A stretch of 64,000 nucleotides of DNA. It comes from Methylobacterium haplocladii. GTDB taxonomy: Bacteria > Pseudomonadota > Alphaproteobacteria > Rhizobiales > Beijerinckiaceae. The notes beneath the pieces are model-generated. The model did no database searches and had not been told where the DNA came from. It saw only the letters and a program-made list of their open reading frames with translations. Of the stretch, positions 1 through 11,611 are shown piece by piece. The first letter of the stretch is position 1; every line of letters starts with the position of its first letter. The position numbers and the translations under genes were made by a program. The stretch lies in NCBI RefSeq assembly GCF_007992175.1, contig NZ_BJZT01000002.1, positions 62,001 to 126,000 on the forward strand, in the 5' to 3' direction.

Positions 1-2
1 AT

Positions 3-518
3 GCGGGCCTGTATCGTGCTCCCAAGGGCCGGAAGCACGAGGGGGAGTATCACCGCTTCTGTATCGACCACGTGCGGGCCTACAACGCCTCCTACAACTA
101 CTTCGACGGCATGAATGACGATGCCGTCCAGGCCTTCCAGAAGGACGCGGTGATCGGCCATCGTCCGACTTGGGCGATGGGCGCCGGCGGTCGTCCCACC
201 GACGGCAAGAAGCCCGAGACCGAGCGCGACTGGGCCTATGCCGATCCCCTCGGGGTGCTGCGCGCGGCCGGCGTCGCCGGCAAGGAGCGCCATGCGCCGC
301 CCGAGCCGATGCGGCCGCGCCTCTCGCCCGCCGCCCGCAAGGCGCTCGACGTGCTCGGCCTCGACGAGACCGCGGATACCGCAGCGATCAAGACGCAGTA
401 CAAGACCCTGGTGAAACGCTTCCACCCCGACGCCAACGGCGGCGACCGCTCCTTCGAGGACCGCCTGCGCGACATCATCCGCGCGCACGACGTGCTGCGC
501 GCCGCCAACCTCTGCTGA
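3..518 (+). CDS. J-domain (DnaJ-like) protein, 5' end outside window
   Basis: The frame is open to the left edge, so the start lies upstream of the window. The C-terminal part is a J domain: an LDVLGL opening, a helix II KTQYKTLVKRF and the diagnostic HPD (in FHPDANGG), then a closing helix ending in VLRAANLC. The preceding ~100 residues have no motif I can name. J proteins stimulate the ATPase of an Hsp70 (DnaK). The J domain sits at the C-terminus, unlike canonical DnaJ, and no zinc-finger or client-binding domain follows, so this is a specialised co-chaperone type. The gene lies 240 bp upstream of cobS on the same strand, an order common in alphaproteobacteria (family knowledge). No function beyond co-chaperone can be given. 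Confidence 0.85.
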   Translation, partial: AGLYRAPKGRKHEGEYHRFCIDHVRAYNASYNYFDGMNDDAVQAFQKDAVIGHRPTWAMGAGGRPTDGKKPETERDWAYADPLGVLRAAGVAGKERHAPPEPMRPRLSPAARKALDVLGLDETADTAAIKTQYKTLVKRFHPDANGGDRSFEDRLRDIIRAHDVLRAANLC

Positions 519-759
519 GTTGCGCAAAACCTACGCGTTGACGGCATGAAGGATGCGACCGCACAGGGGCGGCAATCGGCCGGCGGGGAACTATATCCTG
601 CTCGACCCCTTGGCGTTCGCCGGACGCGGCGACTAAGGATGACGCCTGCAGCCCGTCCATCCAGCGGCTCCTTCCAGAGCCGAGCGGATGCCAACGAACA
701 CATGCGAATGCGTGCACCGTCGAGATCTCGCCGGCGCCCGCGTTCCGAAGAGGCCCTTC

Positions 760-1743
760 ATGCTTTCTGACGACACCTATGCCTCGCTTCCCGACCGGGA
801 AGTCTCCGTCCGCGAGGCCTTCGGCATCGACCTCGACCTGAAGGTGCCGGCCTTCGCCGAGGCCGAGGAGCATGTGCCGGACCGCGACGAGGATTACATC
901 TTCGACCGCGAAACCACGCTCTCGATCCTGGCCGGCTTCGCGCGCAACCGCCGCGTCATGGTCACCGGCTATCACGGCACCGGCAAGTCGACGCATATCG
1001 AGCAGGTCGCCTCGCGCCTGAACTGGCCCTGCGTGCGGGTGAACCTCGACAGCCACATCTCGCGCATCGACCTCGTCGGCAAGGACGCCATCGTCCTGCA
1101 GGACGGCAAGCAGGTCACCGCCTTCCAGGACGGCATCCTGCCCTGGGCGCTGCAGAACAACGTCGCCCTCGTGTTCGACGAGTACGATGCCGGGCGACCC
1201 GACGTGATGTTCGTGATCCAGCGCGTGCTCGAAGTCTCGGGCCGGCTGACGCTCCTCGACCAGAAGCGCGTGATCCGCCCGCACCCGGCCTTCCGCCTGT
1301 TCGCCACGGCCAACACGGTCGGCCTCGGCGATACTTCCGGCCTCTATCACGGCACCCAGCAGATCAATCAGGGCCAGATGGACCGCTGGTCGATCGTGAC
1401 GACGCTGAACTACCTGCCGCACGACCGCGAGGTCGACATCGTGCTTTCGAAGGCGGTCCATTACCGCAACGAGCAGGGCAAGGATCTCGTCAACCGGATG
1501 GTGCGCGTGGCCGACCTGACCCGCAACGCCTTCGTCAACGGCGATCTCTCGACGGTGATGAGCCCGCGTACGGTGATCACCTGGGCCGAGAACGCCGACA
1601 TCTTCAAGGATATCGGCTTCGCCTTCCGCGTCACGTTCCTGAACAAGTGCGACGAGCTGGAGCGTCCGCTGGTCGCCGAATTCTACCAGCGCGCGTTCGG
1701 CAAGGAGTTGCCGGAGAGCGCGGTGAACGTGGCGCTGAGCTGA
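760..1743 (+). CDS. cobS: Aerobic cobaltochelatase subunit CobS
   Basis: CobS is the AAA+ ATPase subunit of the aerobic cobaltochelatase (CobN-CobS-CobT), which inserts Co2+ into hydrogenobyrinic acid a,c-diamide in cytoplasmic B12 synthesis. The 327-residue product shows a Walker A motif GYHGTGKS at about residues 70-77, a Walker [10 protein letters not shown] at about 135-143 and a sensor stretch RLFATANT. The length matches the family (about 330). The ATG at 760 is chosen because GAAGAGG precedes it and the product then begins like other CobS proteins (MLSDD...). In-frame codons upstream to 688 are judged non-coding. A DUF29 gene and cobT follow on the same strand. cobN is not in the window. 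Confidence 0.95.
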   Translation: MLSDDTYASLPDREVSVREAFGIDLDLKVPAFAEAEEHVPDRDEDYIFDRETTLSILAGFARNRRVMVTGYHGTGKSTHIEQVASRLNWPCVRVNLDSHISRIDLVGKDAIVLQDGKQVTAFQDGILPWALQNNVALVFDEYDAGRPDVMFVIQRVLEVSGRLTLLDQKRVIRPHPAFRLFATANTVGLGDTSGLYHGTQQINQGQMDRWSIVTTLNYLPHDREVDIVLSKAVHYRNEQGKDLVNRMVRVADLTRNAFVNGDLSTVMSPRTVITWAENADIFKDIGFAFRVTFLNKCDELERPLVAEFYQRAFGKELPESAVNVALS

Positions 1744-1761
1744 GGAGACACGGAGGCGGCC

Positions 1762-2259
1762 ATGGCCGAACCGGCTCGCAGGGACGAGGGACAGGGTGTG
1801 GCGGCGACGGGACACAACCGTACCGCCTATGACGCCGACCTCTACACGTGGGTGCAGGAGCAGGTTGCTCTTCTGCAAGCCGGTAACGTCGGGGCGCTCG
1901 ACCTGCACAACATCGCGGAGGAGCTCAGCGACGTGGGCCGGGCCCAGTACAATCAGCTCGAAAGCGCACTGCGCGTCCTCTTGATGCACATGCTAAAATG
2001 GGACCGGCAGCCCGAGCATCGCACGCCGAGCTGGATCTACGCGATCCGGGAACAGCGCCGACGCTACGAGCGTATCCTTGCGCTCAATCCGGGCCTCAAG
2101 TCGCGTTTGAGCGAGGCGCGCGACGCGGCCTATCCCAACGCCCGCGACTGGGCTTCCGATGAGACCCATCTGACGCCCGACGAGTTTCCGCCGACTTGCC
2201 CCTATGATTGGGACGACATCCTCGGGCGGCCCTTCGACCTCGACTCGGTGAAACGCTAA
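1762..2259 (+). CDS. DUF29 family protein between cobS and cobT
   Basis: This is a 165-residue soluble protein. It contains the DUF29 pattern: YDADLYTWVQEQ near residues 28-39, a following LDLHNIAEEL, and the basic middle segment with WDRQPEHRTPSW and IREQRRR. DUF29 proteins have no established biochemical role and occur in many copies in cyanobacteria and some proteobacteria (family knowledge). The ATG at 1762 is 18 bp after the cobS stop and follows a GGAGG-like site. cobT starts 6 bp after its stop, so all three genes are probably co-transcribed. Its place inside a cobaltochelatase operon is the only functional clue. It may be a passenger or an accessory factor. Confidence 0.8.
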   Translation: MAEPARRDEGQGVAATGHNRTAYDADLYTWVQEQVALLQAGNVGALDLHNIAEELSDVGRAQYNQLESALRVLLMHMLKWDRQPEHRTPSWIYAIREQRRRYERILALNPGLKSRLSEARDAAYPNARDWASDETHLTPDEFPPTCPYDWDDILGRPFDLDSVKR

Positions 2260-2265
2260 CAACCC

Positions 2266-4179
2266 ATGGCCATTCCCAACCGCGGCAAGGCCGCCGACCG
2301 TCGCGAGCCCGTCGCGGAGCCGCTGAAGCGCTCCGTGGCCGGATGCCTGCGGGCGATCGCGCGGCGTTCCGAGATCGAGGTCACCTACGCCAGCGACCGT
2401 CCGGCGCTCCTCGGCGACAAGGCCCGCCTACCGGAGCCGGCCCGCAAGCTGTCGGCCGAAGACGTGGCGATCCTGCGTGGCCATTCGGATTCGATGGCGC
2501 TCCGGCTCGGCTGCCACGATGTCGGCGTCCACCGCCGTCTGGCGCCCGAGAACGCCTCCGCCCGCGCTGTCTTCGATGCCGTCGAGCAGGCTCGAGTCGA
2601 GGCGATCGGCTCGCGCCGCATGGCCGGCGTCGCCTCGAACATCACGGCGATGCTGGAGGACCGCTACCACCGCGGCGGCAAGTACGAGGACATCACCGAC
2701 CGGGCCGACGCACCGATGGAGGATGCCGTCGCGCTGATGGTGCGTGAGCGCCTGACAGGCCAGCGCCCCCCGGTCGCGGCTCGCAAGATCGTCGACCTCT
2801 GGCGGGAGCACATCGAGGAGCGAGCCGGCAAGGATCTCGACGGGTTGATGGGTTCGCTGGAGAACCAGCGCGCCTTCGCCCGCTCCGTGCGCGACCTGCT
2901 CACCTCCCTCGACATGGCGGACGAGACGCCGTTCGATCCCGAGGATGACGACAACGAGGATGAATCCGAAGCTCAGGACGACGAGCAGCAGCCGAGCGAG
3001 GGCGAGGCCGAGGAGCAGTCGCAGGGCGACCGCGCCGAAATCGAGATCACCGACGACTCCTCCGACGACATGGAGGACGGCGCCACCGAGGACGCCGACG
3101 CGCCCTCGGGCGAGCTGCCGGACGAGGCCGAGGATTCCGAATCGGAGCAGGCCTCCGAATCCATGCGTCCGCCGAGCCCGCGCGCCAGCGAGCCGCGCGG
3201 TCCCGAGTACAAGGTCTACAATCCGCGTTTCGACGAGGAGATCGACGCCGAGGACCTCTGCGACGCCGACGAGCTTTCGCGCCTGCGCACCTATCTCGAC
3301 AAGCAGCTCGCCCATCTCCAGGGCGTCGTAGGGCGGCTCGCCAACCGTCTGCAGCGCCGTCTGCTCGCCCAGCAGAACCGCGCCTGGGACTTCGATCTCG
3401 AAGAGGGCCAGCTCGACCCGGCCCGGCTCGTTCGCGTGGTGATCGACCCGTTTCAGCCTCTCTCCTTCAAGCAGGAGAAGGACACGAATTTTCGCGATAC
3501 GGTGGTGACGCTGCTCCTCGACAATTCGGGTTCGATGCGAGGCCGGCCGATCACGGTGGCCGCGACCTGCGCCGACATCCTCGCCCGCACGCTGGAGCGC
3601 TGCGGCGTCAAGGTCGAGATTCTAGGCTTCACCACGCGTGCCTGGAAGGGCGGGCAATCGCGCGAGGCCTGGCTCGCCGGTGGCAAGCCACCCTCCCCCG
3701 GCCGGCTGAACGACCTGCGCCACATCATCTACAAATCCGCAGATGCTCCCTGGCGCCGCGCCCGCAAGAATCTCGGGCTGATGATGCGCGAGGGGCTGCT
3801 GAAGGAGAATATCGACGGCGAGGCCCTCGACTGGGCGCACCGCCGCCTGCTCGGACGCCCCGAGCAGCGCAAGATCCTGATGGTGATCTCGGACGGTGCC
3901 CCGGTCGACGATTCGACGCTGTCGGTGAACCCCGGCAACTATCTGGAGCGCCACCTGCGCTGGATGATCGAGGAGATCGAGACACGCTCACCGGTCGAGT
4001 TGCTGGCAATCGGTATCGGCCACGACGTGACGCGGTATTATCGCCGCGCTGTGACGATCATCGACGCGGAAGAGCTCGGTGGGGCGATGACGGAGAAGCT
4101 CGCGGAGCTGTTCGAAGAGGATGCCGTAGGGGCACCGTCGCCGCGGCGGCCTGCGAGGGTTGCCGGAGGGCGGCGTTAG
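2266..4179 (+). CDS. cobT: Aerobic cobaltochelatase subunit CobT
   Basis: CobT pairs with CobS as the ATP-driven motor module of aerobic cobaltochelatase. The 637-residue product has an N-terminal CobT domain. A strongly acidic, low-complexity linker lies at roughly 220-300, with runs of Asp, Glu and Ser. The C-terminal von Willebrand A domain carries the metal-ion site DNSGSMRG (DxSxS), a downstream [10 protein letters not shown], and a final helix. The length agrees with the family (about 600-640). The ATG at 2266 follows the DUF29 stop by 6 bp, with only a weak ribosome site, so translational coupling is likely. The stop at 4179 is 3 bp from the convergent transporter gene, leaving no room for a separate terminator. 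Confidence 0.95.
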   Translation: MAIPNRGKAADRREPVAEPLKRSVAGCLRAIARRSEIEVTYASDRPALLGDKARLPEPARKLSAEDVAILRGHSDSMALRLGCHDVGVHRRLAPENASARAVFDAVEQARVEAIGSRRMAGVASNITAMLEDRYHRGGKYEDITDRADAPMEDAVALMVRERLTGQRPPVAARKIVDLWREHIEERAGKDLDGLMGSLENQRAFARSVRDLLTSLDMADETPFDPEDDDNEDESEAQDDEQQPSEGEAEEQSQGDRAEIEITDDSSDDMEDGATEDADAPSGELPDEAEDSESEQASESMRPPSPRASEPRGPEYKVYNPRFDEEIDAEDLCDADELSRLRTYLDKQLAHLQGVVGRLANRLQRRLLAQQNRAWDFDLEEGQLDPARLVRVVIDPFQPLSFKQEKDTNFRDTVVTLLLDNSGSMRGRPITVAATCADILARTLERCGVKVEILGFTTRAWKGGQSREAWLAGGKPPSPGRLNDLRHIIYKSADAPWRRARKNLGLMMREGLLKENIDGEALDWAHRRLLGRPEQRKILMVISDGAPVDDSTLSVNPGNYLERHLRWMIEEIETRSPVELLAIGIGHDVTRYYRRAVTIIDAEELGGAMTEKLAELFEEDAVGAPSPRRPARVAGGRR

Positions 4180-4182
4180 GCG

Positions 4183-5112
4183 TCAGCCTTTCCCGAGCAC
4201 CATCAGCCACCCGATCGTCGTTCCGGCCGCCGCCAGCGTCGAGACGAGCACCGAGGCCGCCACGAGCCCCTGCTCGGTCCGGTAGCGGGCCGCGAGCAGA
4301 TACGCGTTGATCCCGACGGGCATCGCCGCGAACAGCACCGCGACGCCGGCATAAGCCGGCGGCATCGAGAAGACGTGGAAGGCCAATAGCCAAACCGCGA
4401 GCGGGTGCAGTCCGAGCTTCAATGCAGCGACGATACTCGCGCCGGGGAGATCATGAAGCACGCGGTAGCGGGTCAGGCCGGCGCCGAGGGCGATGAGGGC
4501 ACAGGTCGAGGCGGTGCTGCCGAGGTCGTCGATCAGCGTCTTGGCCATGCCGGTGGGAGCGAGGCCGAACACCTTCAGGGCCATGCCGGCGGCCAGCGCC
4601 AGAAAGATCGGGTTCTTCACGAGCACGAGGCCGAGGCCCTTGAGCCGGGTCCCGAGTGAGCGTTCGCCGTCCGACTCGATCAGGAAGGTCGCTGCACCCA
4701 TCATCAGCGGCAGGTGGACGGCGAGCAGCATGAAGAGGGGGAAGGCGCCGGCCTCGCCATAGGCCTGCAGGATCATCGGCACGCCGACGAAGATCGTGTT
4801 CGATTGGCTGGCCGCGAAGCCGTGCAGGATCGCCCCCCTCCGCTCGACACCCTCGCGCCGGATGCCGATGAGCGAACCGGCCGCCCAGGCGATGGCCGCG
4901 CCGCCGAAATAGCTGAACCAGTAGCCCCAGGCGATCTCGCCGTTCATCCCTGGCCGGGTCAACGTCGCGACGATCAGCGCCGGCACCGCGATGGCGAAGA
5001 CGTACTCCGAGAGGCCCTCGCTGACACGCTCGGAGAGCAGTCCGGTGATCGCAGCGAGCCAGCCGATCACCACGAGGCCGAAGATCGGAATGACGAGCGT
5101 GAGCGCGGTCAT
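4183..5112 (-). CDS. AEC-family (auxin efflux carrier type) transporter
   Basis: This is a 309-residue integral membrane protein with about ten hydrophobic segments in two halves. It contains the AEC features of a Gly-rich first segment (IPIFGLVVIGWLA) and an FAIAVPALIV region. Bacterial AEC proteins include malonate and other carboxylate permeases, and the substrate cannot be read from sequence. The gene is convergent with cobT (stops 3 bp apart) and stands alone. The ATG at 5112 gives the usual family N-terminus. Confidence 0.85.
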   Translation of the reverse strand: MTALTLVIPIFGLVVIGWLAAITGLLSERVSEGLSEYVFAIAVPALIVATLTRPGMNGEIAWGYWFSYFGGAAIAWAAGSLIGIRREGVERRGAILHGFAASQSNTIFVGVPMILQAYGEAGAFPLFMLLAVHLPLMMGAATFLIESDGERSLGTRLKGLGLVLVKNPIFLALAAGMALKVFGLAPTGMAKTLIDDLGSTASTCALIALGAGLTRYRVLHDLPGASIVAALKLGLHPLAVWLLAFHVFSMPPAYAGVAVLFAAMPVGINAYLLAARYRTEQGLVAASVLVSTLAAAGTTIGWLMVLGKG

Positions 5113-5237
5113 GGCCGGGCGTCATTCCGCGAAGTCCGGCGCGGCTCGCGGCAAAAGCGATGCGGCATAGGGAAGACATGACGAAACCGCCGATGCGCGG
5201 GGTGCCCGGCGGCTGTCGAGGTCGGGACGAAGCAGGA

Positions 5238-5261
5238 GTGCCGGCGGCGTAGCCGCGGCAC
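5238..5261 (-). terminator. Hairpin downstream of rpmB
   Basis: GTGCC-G-GCGGC-GTA-GCCGC-GGCAC forms a 10-bp GC-rich stem with one bulge and a 3-nt loop, starting 8 bp beyond the rpmB stop. There is no T tract on the rpmB strand, so it may be a weak or factor-assisted terminator. Confidence 0.4.
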
Positions 5262-5268
5262 GGTGCGG

Positions 5269-5580
5269 TCAGGCCGCGGCGGGCTCTGCGGCAGCGGTCT
5301 CGCCGAGCTTCTTCTGGATCTCGCGCTTGAGGAGCTTCGCGGTCTGCGACAGCTCGATCTCGCGGGCCTTCACGAGAAAGGCGTCCAGGCCGCCGCGGTG
5401 CTCGACCGAGCGGAGCGCGTGGGCGGTGACGCGCAGGCGGACGCGGCGGTTGAGAGCGTCCGACGTGAGCGTGACGTTGCACAGGTTCGGCAGGAACCGG
5501 CACTTGGTCTTGTGATTCGAGTGGCTGACGAGGTGGCCGACCTGCACGGCTTTGCCCGTGAGTTCGCAGCGGCGCGACAT
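5269..5580 (-). CDS. rpmB: 50S ribosomal protein L28
   Basis: L28 is a component of the large ribosomal subunit. The product begins [13 protein letters not shown], followed by [19 protein letters not shown], the conserved L28 core. It ends in an Ala/Glu-rich tail, giving 103 residues, normal for alphaproteobacteria. An upstream in-frame ATG at 5610 would add ten residues ([10 protein letters not shown]) unlike any L28 start, so 5580 is chosen. The gene is monocistronic, as usual for rpmB in this group, and is followed by a GC-rich hairpin. Confidence 0.97.
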   Translation of the reverse strand: MSRRCELTGKAVQVGHLVSHSNHKTKCRFLPNLCNVTLTSDALNRRVRLRVTAHALRSVEHRGGLDAFLVKAREIELSQTAKLLKREIQKKLGETAAAEPAAA

Positions 5581-5768
5581 GACGTGTATCCCGTATCGTT
5601 CCGCGAACATGAAAAGCGCCGGCTCGTTTCACGGAACGATCGGCGTGAGCCGACCATCCGAAAAACCCGCGCGTGAATTCGATGAAGTCCAGCGGAGTCC
5701 AGTTGAAGGCGCGAGGCTATAGGGGACCGGCCCCCGCTCCGTCAAGGTGAACCGCGGCTTCGGCGGGC

Positions 5769-6428
5769 CTAATCCGCGTGATCCGGGACGCCGCCCGGAA
5801 ACAGATGGCGGTAGGGCCGCGCCCCGTCCACAGTCCGCTTAACGGAAGGCCGCGCGCGCAGACGGGCGAGATACGCCACGAGATGCGGATGGTCCGTGTC
5901 GATCGGGCGGACCCAGTCGGCGTAGAACAGGAAGGGTCCGGCTCCGCAATCGGCCAGGCTGAAGGCGTCGCCCGACGCCCATTCGCGCTGCGCCATCCGC
6001 GCGTCGAGCCAGCGATAGGCGGTGCCGAGCAGCTCATGGGCATCGGCGACCCCTCTCGGGTCCCGCTCGCCCTCGGGACGCATGCGATCCGCCACGATCT
6101 TCTGCTGCGGCGTCGAGACGTAGTTGTCGAAGAAGCGATCGAGGAGGCGCACGTCGAGCCGGGCATCCGGATCGTCCGGCAGCATCCTCGCCCGACCGGG
6201 GTAATGCCGGTCGAGATACTCGATGATGATGCTGGCCTCCGGAATGGTCGCACCACGCGCCGCATCGACGAGCACCGGAAATTTTCCGAGCGGCCAGATC
6301 GCCTTCAGGGCGCCGAAGGTGGACTGGTCGAGCAGCACCGTCTCGAACGGCGTCCCGGCTTCGTAGAGGGCGATCATCGCCTTCCAGCAATAGGACGAGA
6401 ACGGGTGTGCGTGGAGGGTCAGCGTCAT
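5769..6428 (-). CDS. Glutathione S-transferase family protein
   Basis: This is a 219-residue cytosolic GST. The N-terminal thioredoxin fold carries HPFSSYCWK near residue 10 (the Ser/Cys of the catalytic loop), the cis-Pro segment GKFPVL, and the glutathione-binding PEASIIIEYLD (the Glu-Ser/Ala pair at about residue 65). The C-terminal helical domain contains SLADCGAGPFLF, matching the N-capping box. GSTs conjugate or reduce substrates with glutathione, and the class cannot be fixed here. The ATG at 6428 is preferred over 6494 because MTLTLHAHPF is the proper start of the fold. Confidence 0.9.
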   Translation of the reverse strand: MTLTLHAHPFSSYCWKAMIALYEAGTPFETVLLDQSTFGALKAIWPLGKFPVLVDAARGATIPEASIIIEYLDRHYPGRARMLPDDPDARLDVRLLDRFFDNYVSTPQQKIVADRMRPEGERDPRGVADAHELLGTAYRWLDARMAQREWASGDAFSLADCGAGPFLFYADWVRPIDTDHPHLVAYLARLRARPSVKRTVDGARPYRHLFPGGVPDHAD

Positions 6429-6460
6429 GGCGGGCTCCAGTCTCCGGCGGCCTTGTATGA

Positions 6461-8033
<1,573 letters not shown>

Positions 8034-8106
8034 GCAACGAAGGCCCTTGGCGCCATCGGCACTGCACACCATTTCCAATGGGCAGTTTGATCCCGGAGCC
8101 AAGGCC

Positions 8107-8595
8107 ATGTCGAACCCCCAGCCCGGTTACGCGGAACGCTACGACAACACGGGCTATCCCGGCGCGCTGCCGCCCGTTCCCTATGTGCGGGCGAGCCTCG
8201 GCGGGCGCTGCGTCGCCTATCTGTTCGACATCGCCTTCATCTTCCTGTTCACGGCGATCCTCGCCACGGTCATCGCGGTGATCGGCGTCCTGACCTTCGG
8301 CTTCGGCTGGACGCTGTTCGCGGTGCTGCCGGCCAGCGGCATCCTCTACAGCGCGATCACCGTCGGCGGATCGCGGCAGAGCACCTGGGGCATGCGGATG
8401 CTCGGCCTGCGGGTGGTGGCGCCGGAGAGCGGGACGCGGGTGGACATGCTGACGGCGGCGATCCACGCGCTCCTGTTCTACGTGGCGATCTCGACCTTCC
8501 TGCTCTGGTGCGTCGACGTCGTGTTCGGCCTGCTGCGGCCGGACCGCCGCCTCGGCCACGACGTGATCCTCGGGCTCGCGGTGGTGCGGGCCTGA
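8107..8595 (+). CDS. RDD family membrane protein
   Basis: This 162-residue protein matches the RDD domain. It has a Pro/Tyr-rich cytoplasmic N-terminus, then ASLGGRCVAYLFDIAFIF with the Arg...Asp signature. Three hydrophobic segments follow, with STWGMRMLGLRVV between the second and third, and it ends RPDRRLGHDVILG. RDD proteins are small membrane proteins, some linked to ion transport, and most have no assigned role. The ATG at 8107 follows GGAG. The gene is on the same strand as hemB and the lipoprotein but 73 bp away. Confidence 0.88.
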   Translation: MSNPQPGYAERYDNTGYPGALPPVPYVRASLGGRCVAYLFDIAFIFLFTAILATVIAVIGVLTFGFGWTLFAVLPASGILYSAITVGGSRQSTWGMRMLGLRVVAPESGTRVDMLTAAIHALLFYVAISTFLLWCVDVVFGLLRPDRRLGHDVILGLAVVRA

Positions 8596-8728
8596 AGGAT
8601 AGCCAGCGATTTGTGCATTCAAAACGCAGGGCGCGTCACGAAGCCCATTGAGCGGCGCGGGGATGCCGTTACACTCCGCCGAGAGCGCTAGAAGGCCCCG
8701 CTCCGGCTGACCCCAGGCAACGATCGGC

Positions 8729-9475
8729 GTGACGAGTCATCCGCGCGACACACCGCAATTCTACCTCACGGCCCCCTCCCCCTGCCCCTATCTCGAGGGC
8801 CAGGAGGAGCGGAAGGTGTTCACGCATCTCGTCGGGCGGCGGGCACGGGACCTGAACGAGATTTTGACCCAGGGCGGCTTTCGCCGCTCGCAGACCATCG
8901 CCTACCGCCCGGCCTGCGAGACCTGCCGCGCCTGCATCTCGGTGCGTGTGATCGTCGACGCCTTCCAGCCGACCGGCAGCCAGAAGCGGATCCTGCAGCG
9001 CAACGCCGATCTCATCGGCACGCCGGAATCGAACCGGCCGGCGTCCGAGCAATACGCCCTGTTTCGCCGCTACCTCGACGCCCGCCATGGCGACGGCGGC
9101 ATGGTCGACATGACCGTGCTCGATTACGCCATGATGATCGAGGACAGCCACGTCGACACGCATCTCGTGGTCTACAAGCGCCGCGGTCCGGATAGCGCCA
9201 TCCACGGCCGTGGACGCGGCGCGCCGGTCGCGGTCTGCCTGACCGACGTGCTCGCCGACGGCCTGTCGATGGTCTACTCGTTCTACGAGCCGGACGAAGC
9301 CGCGCGCTCCCTCGGTACCTTCATGATCCTCGACCACATCCGCCGCGCGCAGGAGATGGGGCTGCCATACCTCTACCTCGGCTACTGGGTCGAGGGCTCG
9401 CGGAAGATGGACTACAAGGCCCGGTTCAGGCCGCAGGAGCGGCTGATGCCGCAGGGGTGGGCGCGTGTGGAGTAG
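8729..9475 (+). CDS. bpt: Aspartate/glutamate leucyltransferase (arginyltransferase family)
   Basis: Bpt transfers leucine from Leu-tRNA to N-terminal Asp/Glu of proteins and so marks them for ClpS-ClpAP degradation (bacterial N-degron pathway). The 248-residue product has the ATE N domain with [13 protein letters not shown] and the Cys-rich [16 protein letters not shown]. The ATE C domain contains [22 protein letters not shown] and [20 protein letters not shown]. Those blocks are strongly conserved in alphaproteobacterial Bpt. A GTG start at 8729 gives the expected N-terminus. No ClpS gene is near. Confidence 0.95.
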   Translation: MTSHPRDTPQFYLTAPSPCPYLEGQEERKVFTHLVGRRARDLNEILTQGGFRRSQTIAYRPACETCRACISVRVIVDAFQPTGSQKRILQRNADLIGTPESNRPASEQYALFRRYLDARHGDGGMVDMTVLDYAMMIEDSHVDTHLVVYKRRGPDSAIHGRGRGAPVAVCLTDVLADGLSMVYSFYEPDEAARSLGTFMILDHIRRAQEMGLPYLYLGYWVEGSRKMDYKARFRPQERLMPQGWARVE

Positions 9476-9711
9476 CTTGCGGCAGCTCTGGCGTTTGTGC
9501 TCACCGTGATCGTCAAGATCGGTATCCCGATCACACTGAGGTACCTCCCTTCGCACGAACTTGCCCGGCCTTTCGGCGGTGACGGTCGGTAAGTCCGCCA
9601 CAGGCCCGCGCCTGAGCCCCCGCTTTCGGAAGGGTCTGACTTAGCCCGTGCCATATGGGGACGTCGGCGAACTGCAGACAAGCTTCATGGCTCGAGCTCC
9701 GGGGCCGAGTT

Positions 9712-10623
9712 TCACCCCCGCGCCGCCCGGAACGTATCGCAGCTCTTCGTCTGTCCGCTCTTGTAGCCGGTCATGAACCAGCGCATGCGCTGCTCCGACG
9801 AGCCGTGGGTGAAGCTGTCGGGCACGGCGTAGCCCTGGGCCTGCTCCTGCAGCTTGTCGTCGCCGATGGCGCTGGCGGCGTTCATGGCTTCCTGGATGTC
9901 GCCCGGTTCGAGAGCATTCCACTTGTCGTTCGAGTTCTTGGCCCAGACGCCGGCGAGGCAATCGGCCATCAGCTCGACGCGCACAGACAGCTTGTTGGCC
10001 TCCGGCGTGTTACCGCCCGCGGCCTGCTGGCGGCCCTGAACCTTGCCGAGGATGCCGAGCACGTCCTGGACGTGATGTCCAACCTCGTGGGCGATGACGT
10101 AGGCGTAGGCGAAGTCGCCCTTCACCTTGAACTTCTGCTCCATCTCCTTGAAGAAGCCCGTGTCGAGATAGACCTTCTTGTCGATCGGGCAGTAGAACGG
10201 CCCCATGGCCGCGCGCGCATCGCCGCAGCCCGAGCGGGTGCCGCCCTGGTACAGCACCATCGTCGTGGTGGTGTACTGCTTGCCGGTCTGGTTCGGCAGA
10301 ATCTCCTTCCAGACGTCCTCGGTGTTGCCGAGGATCGCGGCGGCGAACTTGCCAGATTGATCGGTCGGGGCCTGACGGCGCTTCGCCTGCGTGTCCGGGT
10401 CTGCCCGCTCTTCGCGCTGGCTGCCGCCGCCACCGGTGACCTGCGAGTAGCCGCCGATCAGGACGGCCGGGTTGATGCCCGTGACCCAGCCGATGATGCA
10501 CAGAATCACGATGGTGCCGATGCCGAGGCCGCCGGCCCCGCCGCCTGGAAAGCCCATGCCGCCACCGCCTTCGCCGCGACGGTCCTCGACGTTGTCCGAG
10601 CTCCGAAAGTCTTCCCAACGCAT
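9712..10623 (-). CDS. Neutral zinc metallopeptidase, YpfJ family
   Basis: This 303-residue protein starts MRWEDFRSSDNVEDRR, typical of the YpfJ/neutral zinc metallopeptidase family. A Gly-rich segment and one membrane helix (IGTIVILCIIGWVTG, about 35-50) follow. The periplasmic domain carries the zinc motif HEVGHH inside VIAHEVGHHVQDVLG, and a downstream RVELMADCLAGVWA that supplies the third ligand region. Substrates are unknown. It is monocistronic and convergent with bpt. Confidence 0.92.
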   Translation of the reverse strand: MRWEDFRSSDNVEDRRGEGGGGMGFPGGGAGGLGIGTIVILCIIGWVTGINPAVLIGGYSQVTGGGGSQREERADPDTQAKRRQAPTDQSGKFAAAILGNTEDVWKEILPNQTGKQYTTTTMVLYQGGTRSGCGDARAAMGPFYCPIDKKVYLDTGFFKEMEQKFKVKGDFAYAYVIAHEVGHHVQDVLGILGKVQGRQQAAGGNTPEANKLSVRVELMADCLAGVWAKNSNDKWNALEPGDIQEAMNAASAIGDDKLQEQAQGYAVPDSFTHGSSEQRMRWFMTGYKSGQTKSCDTFRAARG

Positions 10624-10723
10624 CGCGGTCTCGTCCCGTGCCTGTGCGCCGGGGCGAGGCCGGCGTCTGCCCTACAGAATGATCGGCGGAAAAATACGGT
10701 TCCGCTTCAATACCGGCAGCGTA

Positions 10724-11611
10724 TCATTTCACCCCGTCGAGCGCCGTCTTCAGCGCCCGGAAATCGCGCCAGGCAAGCCGCTTCTGCACCGGCTGCCGCA
10801 GTAGATAGGCCGGGTGCAACGTCGCGAGAGCCCTGATCTCGCGGCCGTCCGGCAAGCGATAGGGATAGAAGCGACCGCGCGCTTTCAGAATGCCGTCCTT
10901 CGTACCCGTCAGCGTTTGCGTCGAGGGCGCGCCGAGACACACGAGGATCTCCGGATCGACCAACGCGATCTGGCGTTCGACGAACGGCCGACAGATCGCC
11001 ACTTCCTGCGGGGTCGGGTTGCGGTTTCCCGGCGGCCGCCAGGGCACGATGTTGGCGATGTAGGCGCTCGACCGGTCGAGCCCGATCGCCGCCATCATCC
11101 GGTCGAGCAACTGGCCGGAGCGGCCCATGAACGGCTTGCCGATGCGGTCCTCGTCGGCGCCCGGAGCCTCGCCCACGAACATCACCCGCGCCTGCGGATT
11201 GCCGTCGGCGAAGACGAGATTCTTCGCGGTGAAGCGCAGGCCGCAGCCCTCGAAATCGCGCAGCAGCGCTTCGAGCTCGTCGAGCGAGGCCGTCTCCGCC
11301 GCCTTGGCGCGCGCATCACCCGCAGCTTCTCCGGGCTTGGCGGAGGCCGAGCCGCCGAAGGTGCGCGGTGCCGCCGACCTCGGCTCCGGCGGCGGCTCCC
11401 GTCCGCGCAACGGCTCGCGCCGAGGCTCGGACCTGTCGTCGGCAGGAGCCGCCCGCCTCGGTTCGATCGGCATCTCGCGGGCCGGCGGCGGCGCGTCGAT
11501 CTCCGAAAAACGGTCATGCGGCGCTTCGTCCAGCGCGATGTCGACGCCCGACTCCACATGGAAGTCGAGCAACGCGATCAGATCGTCTTGGCCGGTGGCG
11601 GGAAACGTCAT
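10724..11611 (-). CDS. Uracil-DNA glycosylase, family 4
   Basis: This enzyme would remove uracil from DNA in base excision repair. The C-terminal ~190 residues show the family 4 motif [10 protein letters not shown], the [17 protein letters not shown] block and motif B LHPAYLL. The first ~100 residues are a low-complexity, Pro/Arg/Ala-rich extension. Family 4 enzymes normally bind a 4Fe-4S cluster through four cysteines. Here the first CxxC is reduced to FEGCGL, with Phe where the first Cys would be, leaving three candidates (FEGC, AICRPF, LVCLG). The cluster may be altered or absent. The ATG at 11611 is the only good start. Confidence 0.9.
   Translation of the reverse strand: MTFPATGQDDLIALLDFHVESGVDIALDEAPHDRFSEIDAPPPAREMPIEPRRAAPADDRSEPRREPLRGREPPPEPRSAAPRTFGGSASAKPGEAAGDARAKAAETASLDELEALLRDFEGCGLRFTAKNLVFADGNPQARVMFVGEAPGADEDRIGKPFMGRSGQLLDRMMAAIGLDRSSAYIANIVPWRPPGNRNPTPQEVAICRPFVERQIALVDPEILVCLGAPSTQTLTGTKDGILKARGRFYPYRLPDGREIRALATLHPAYLLRQPVQKRLAWRDFRALKTALDGVK

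Noticed and set aside
475-1989. 504-codon minus-strand frame over cobS
   Set aside because: It is the antisense shadow of cobS, whose motifs are unambiguous.
9412-9681. 89-codon minus-strand frame between bpt and the metallopeptidase
   Set aside because: It overlaps the bpt 3' end, has no ribosome site and no recognisable domain. I take it as non-coding.
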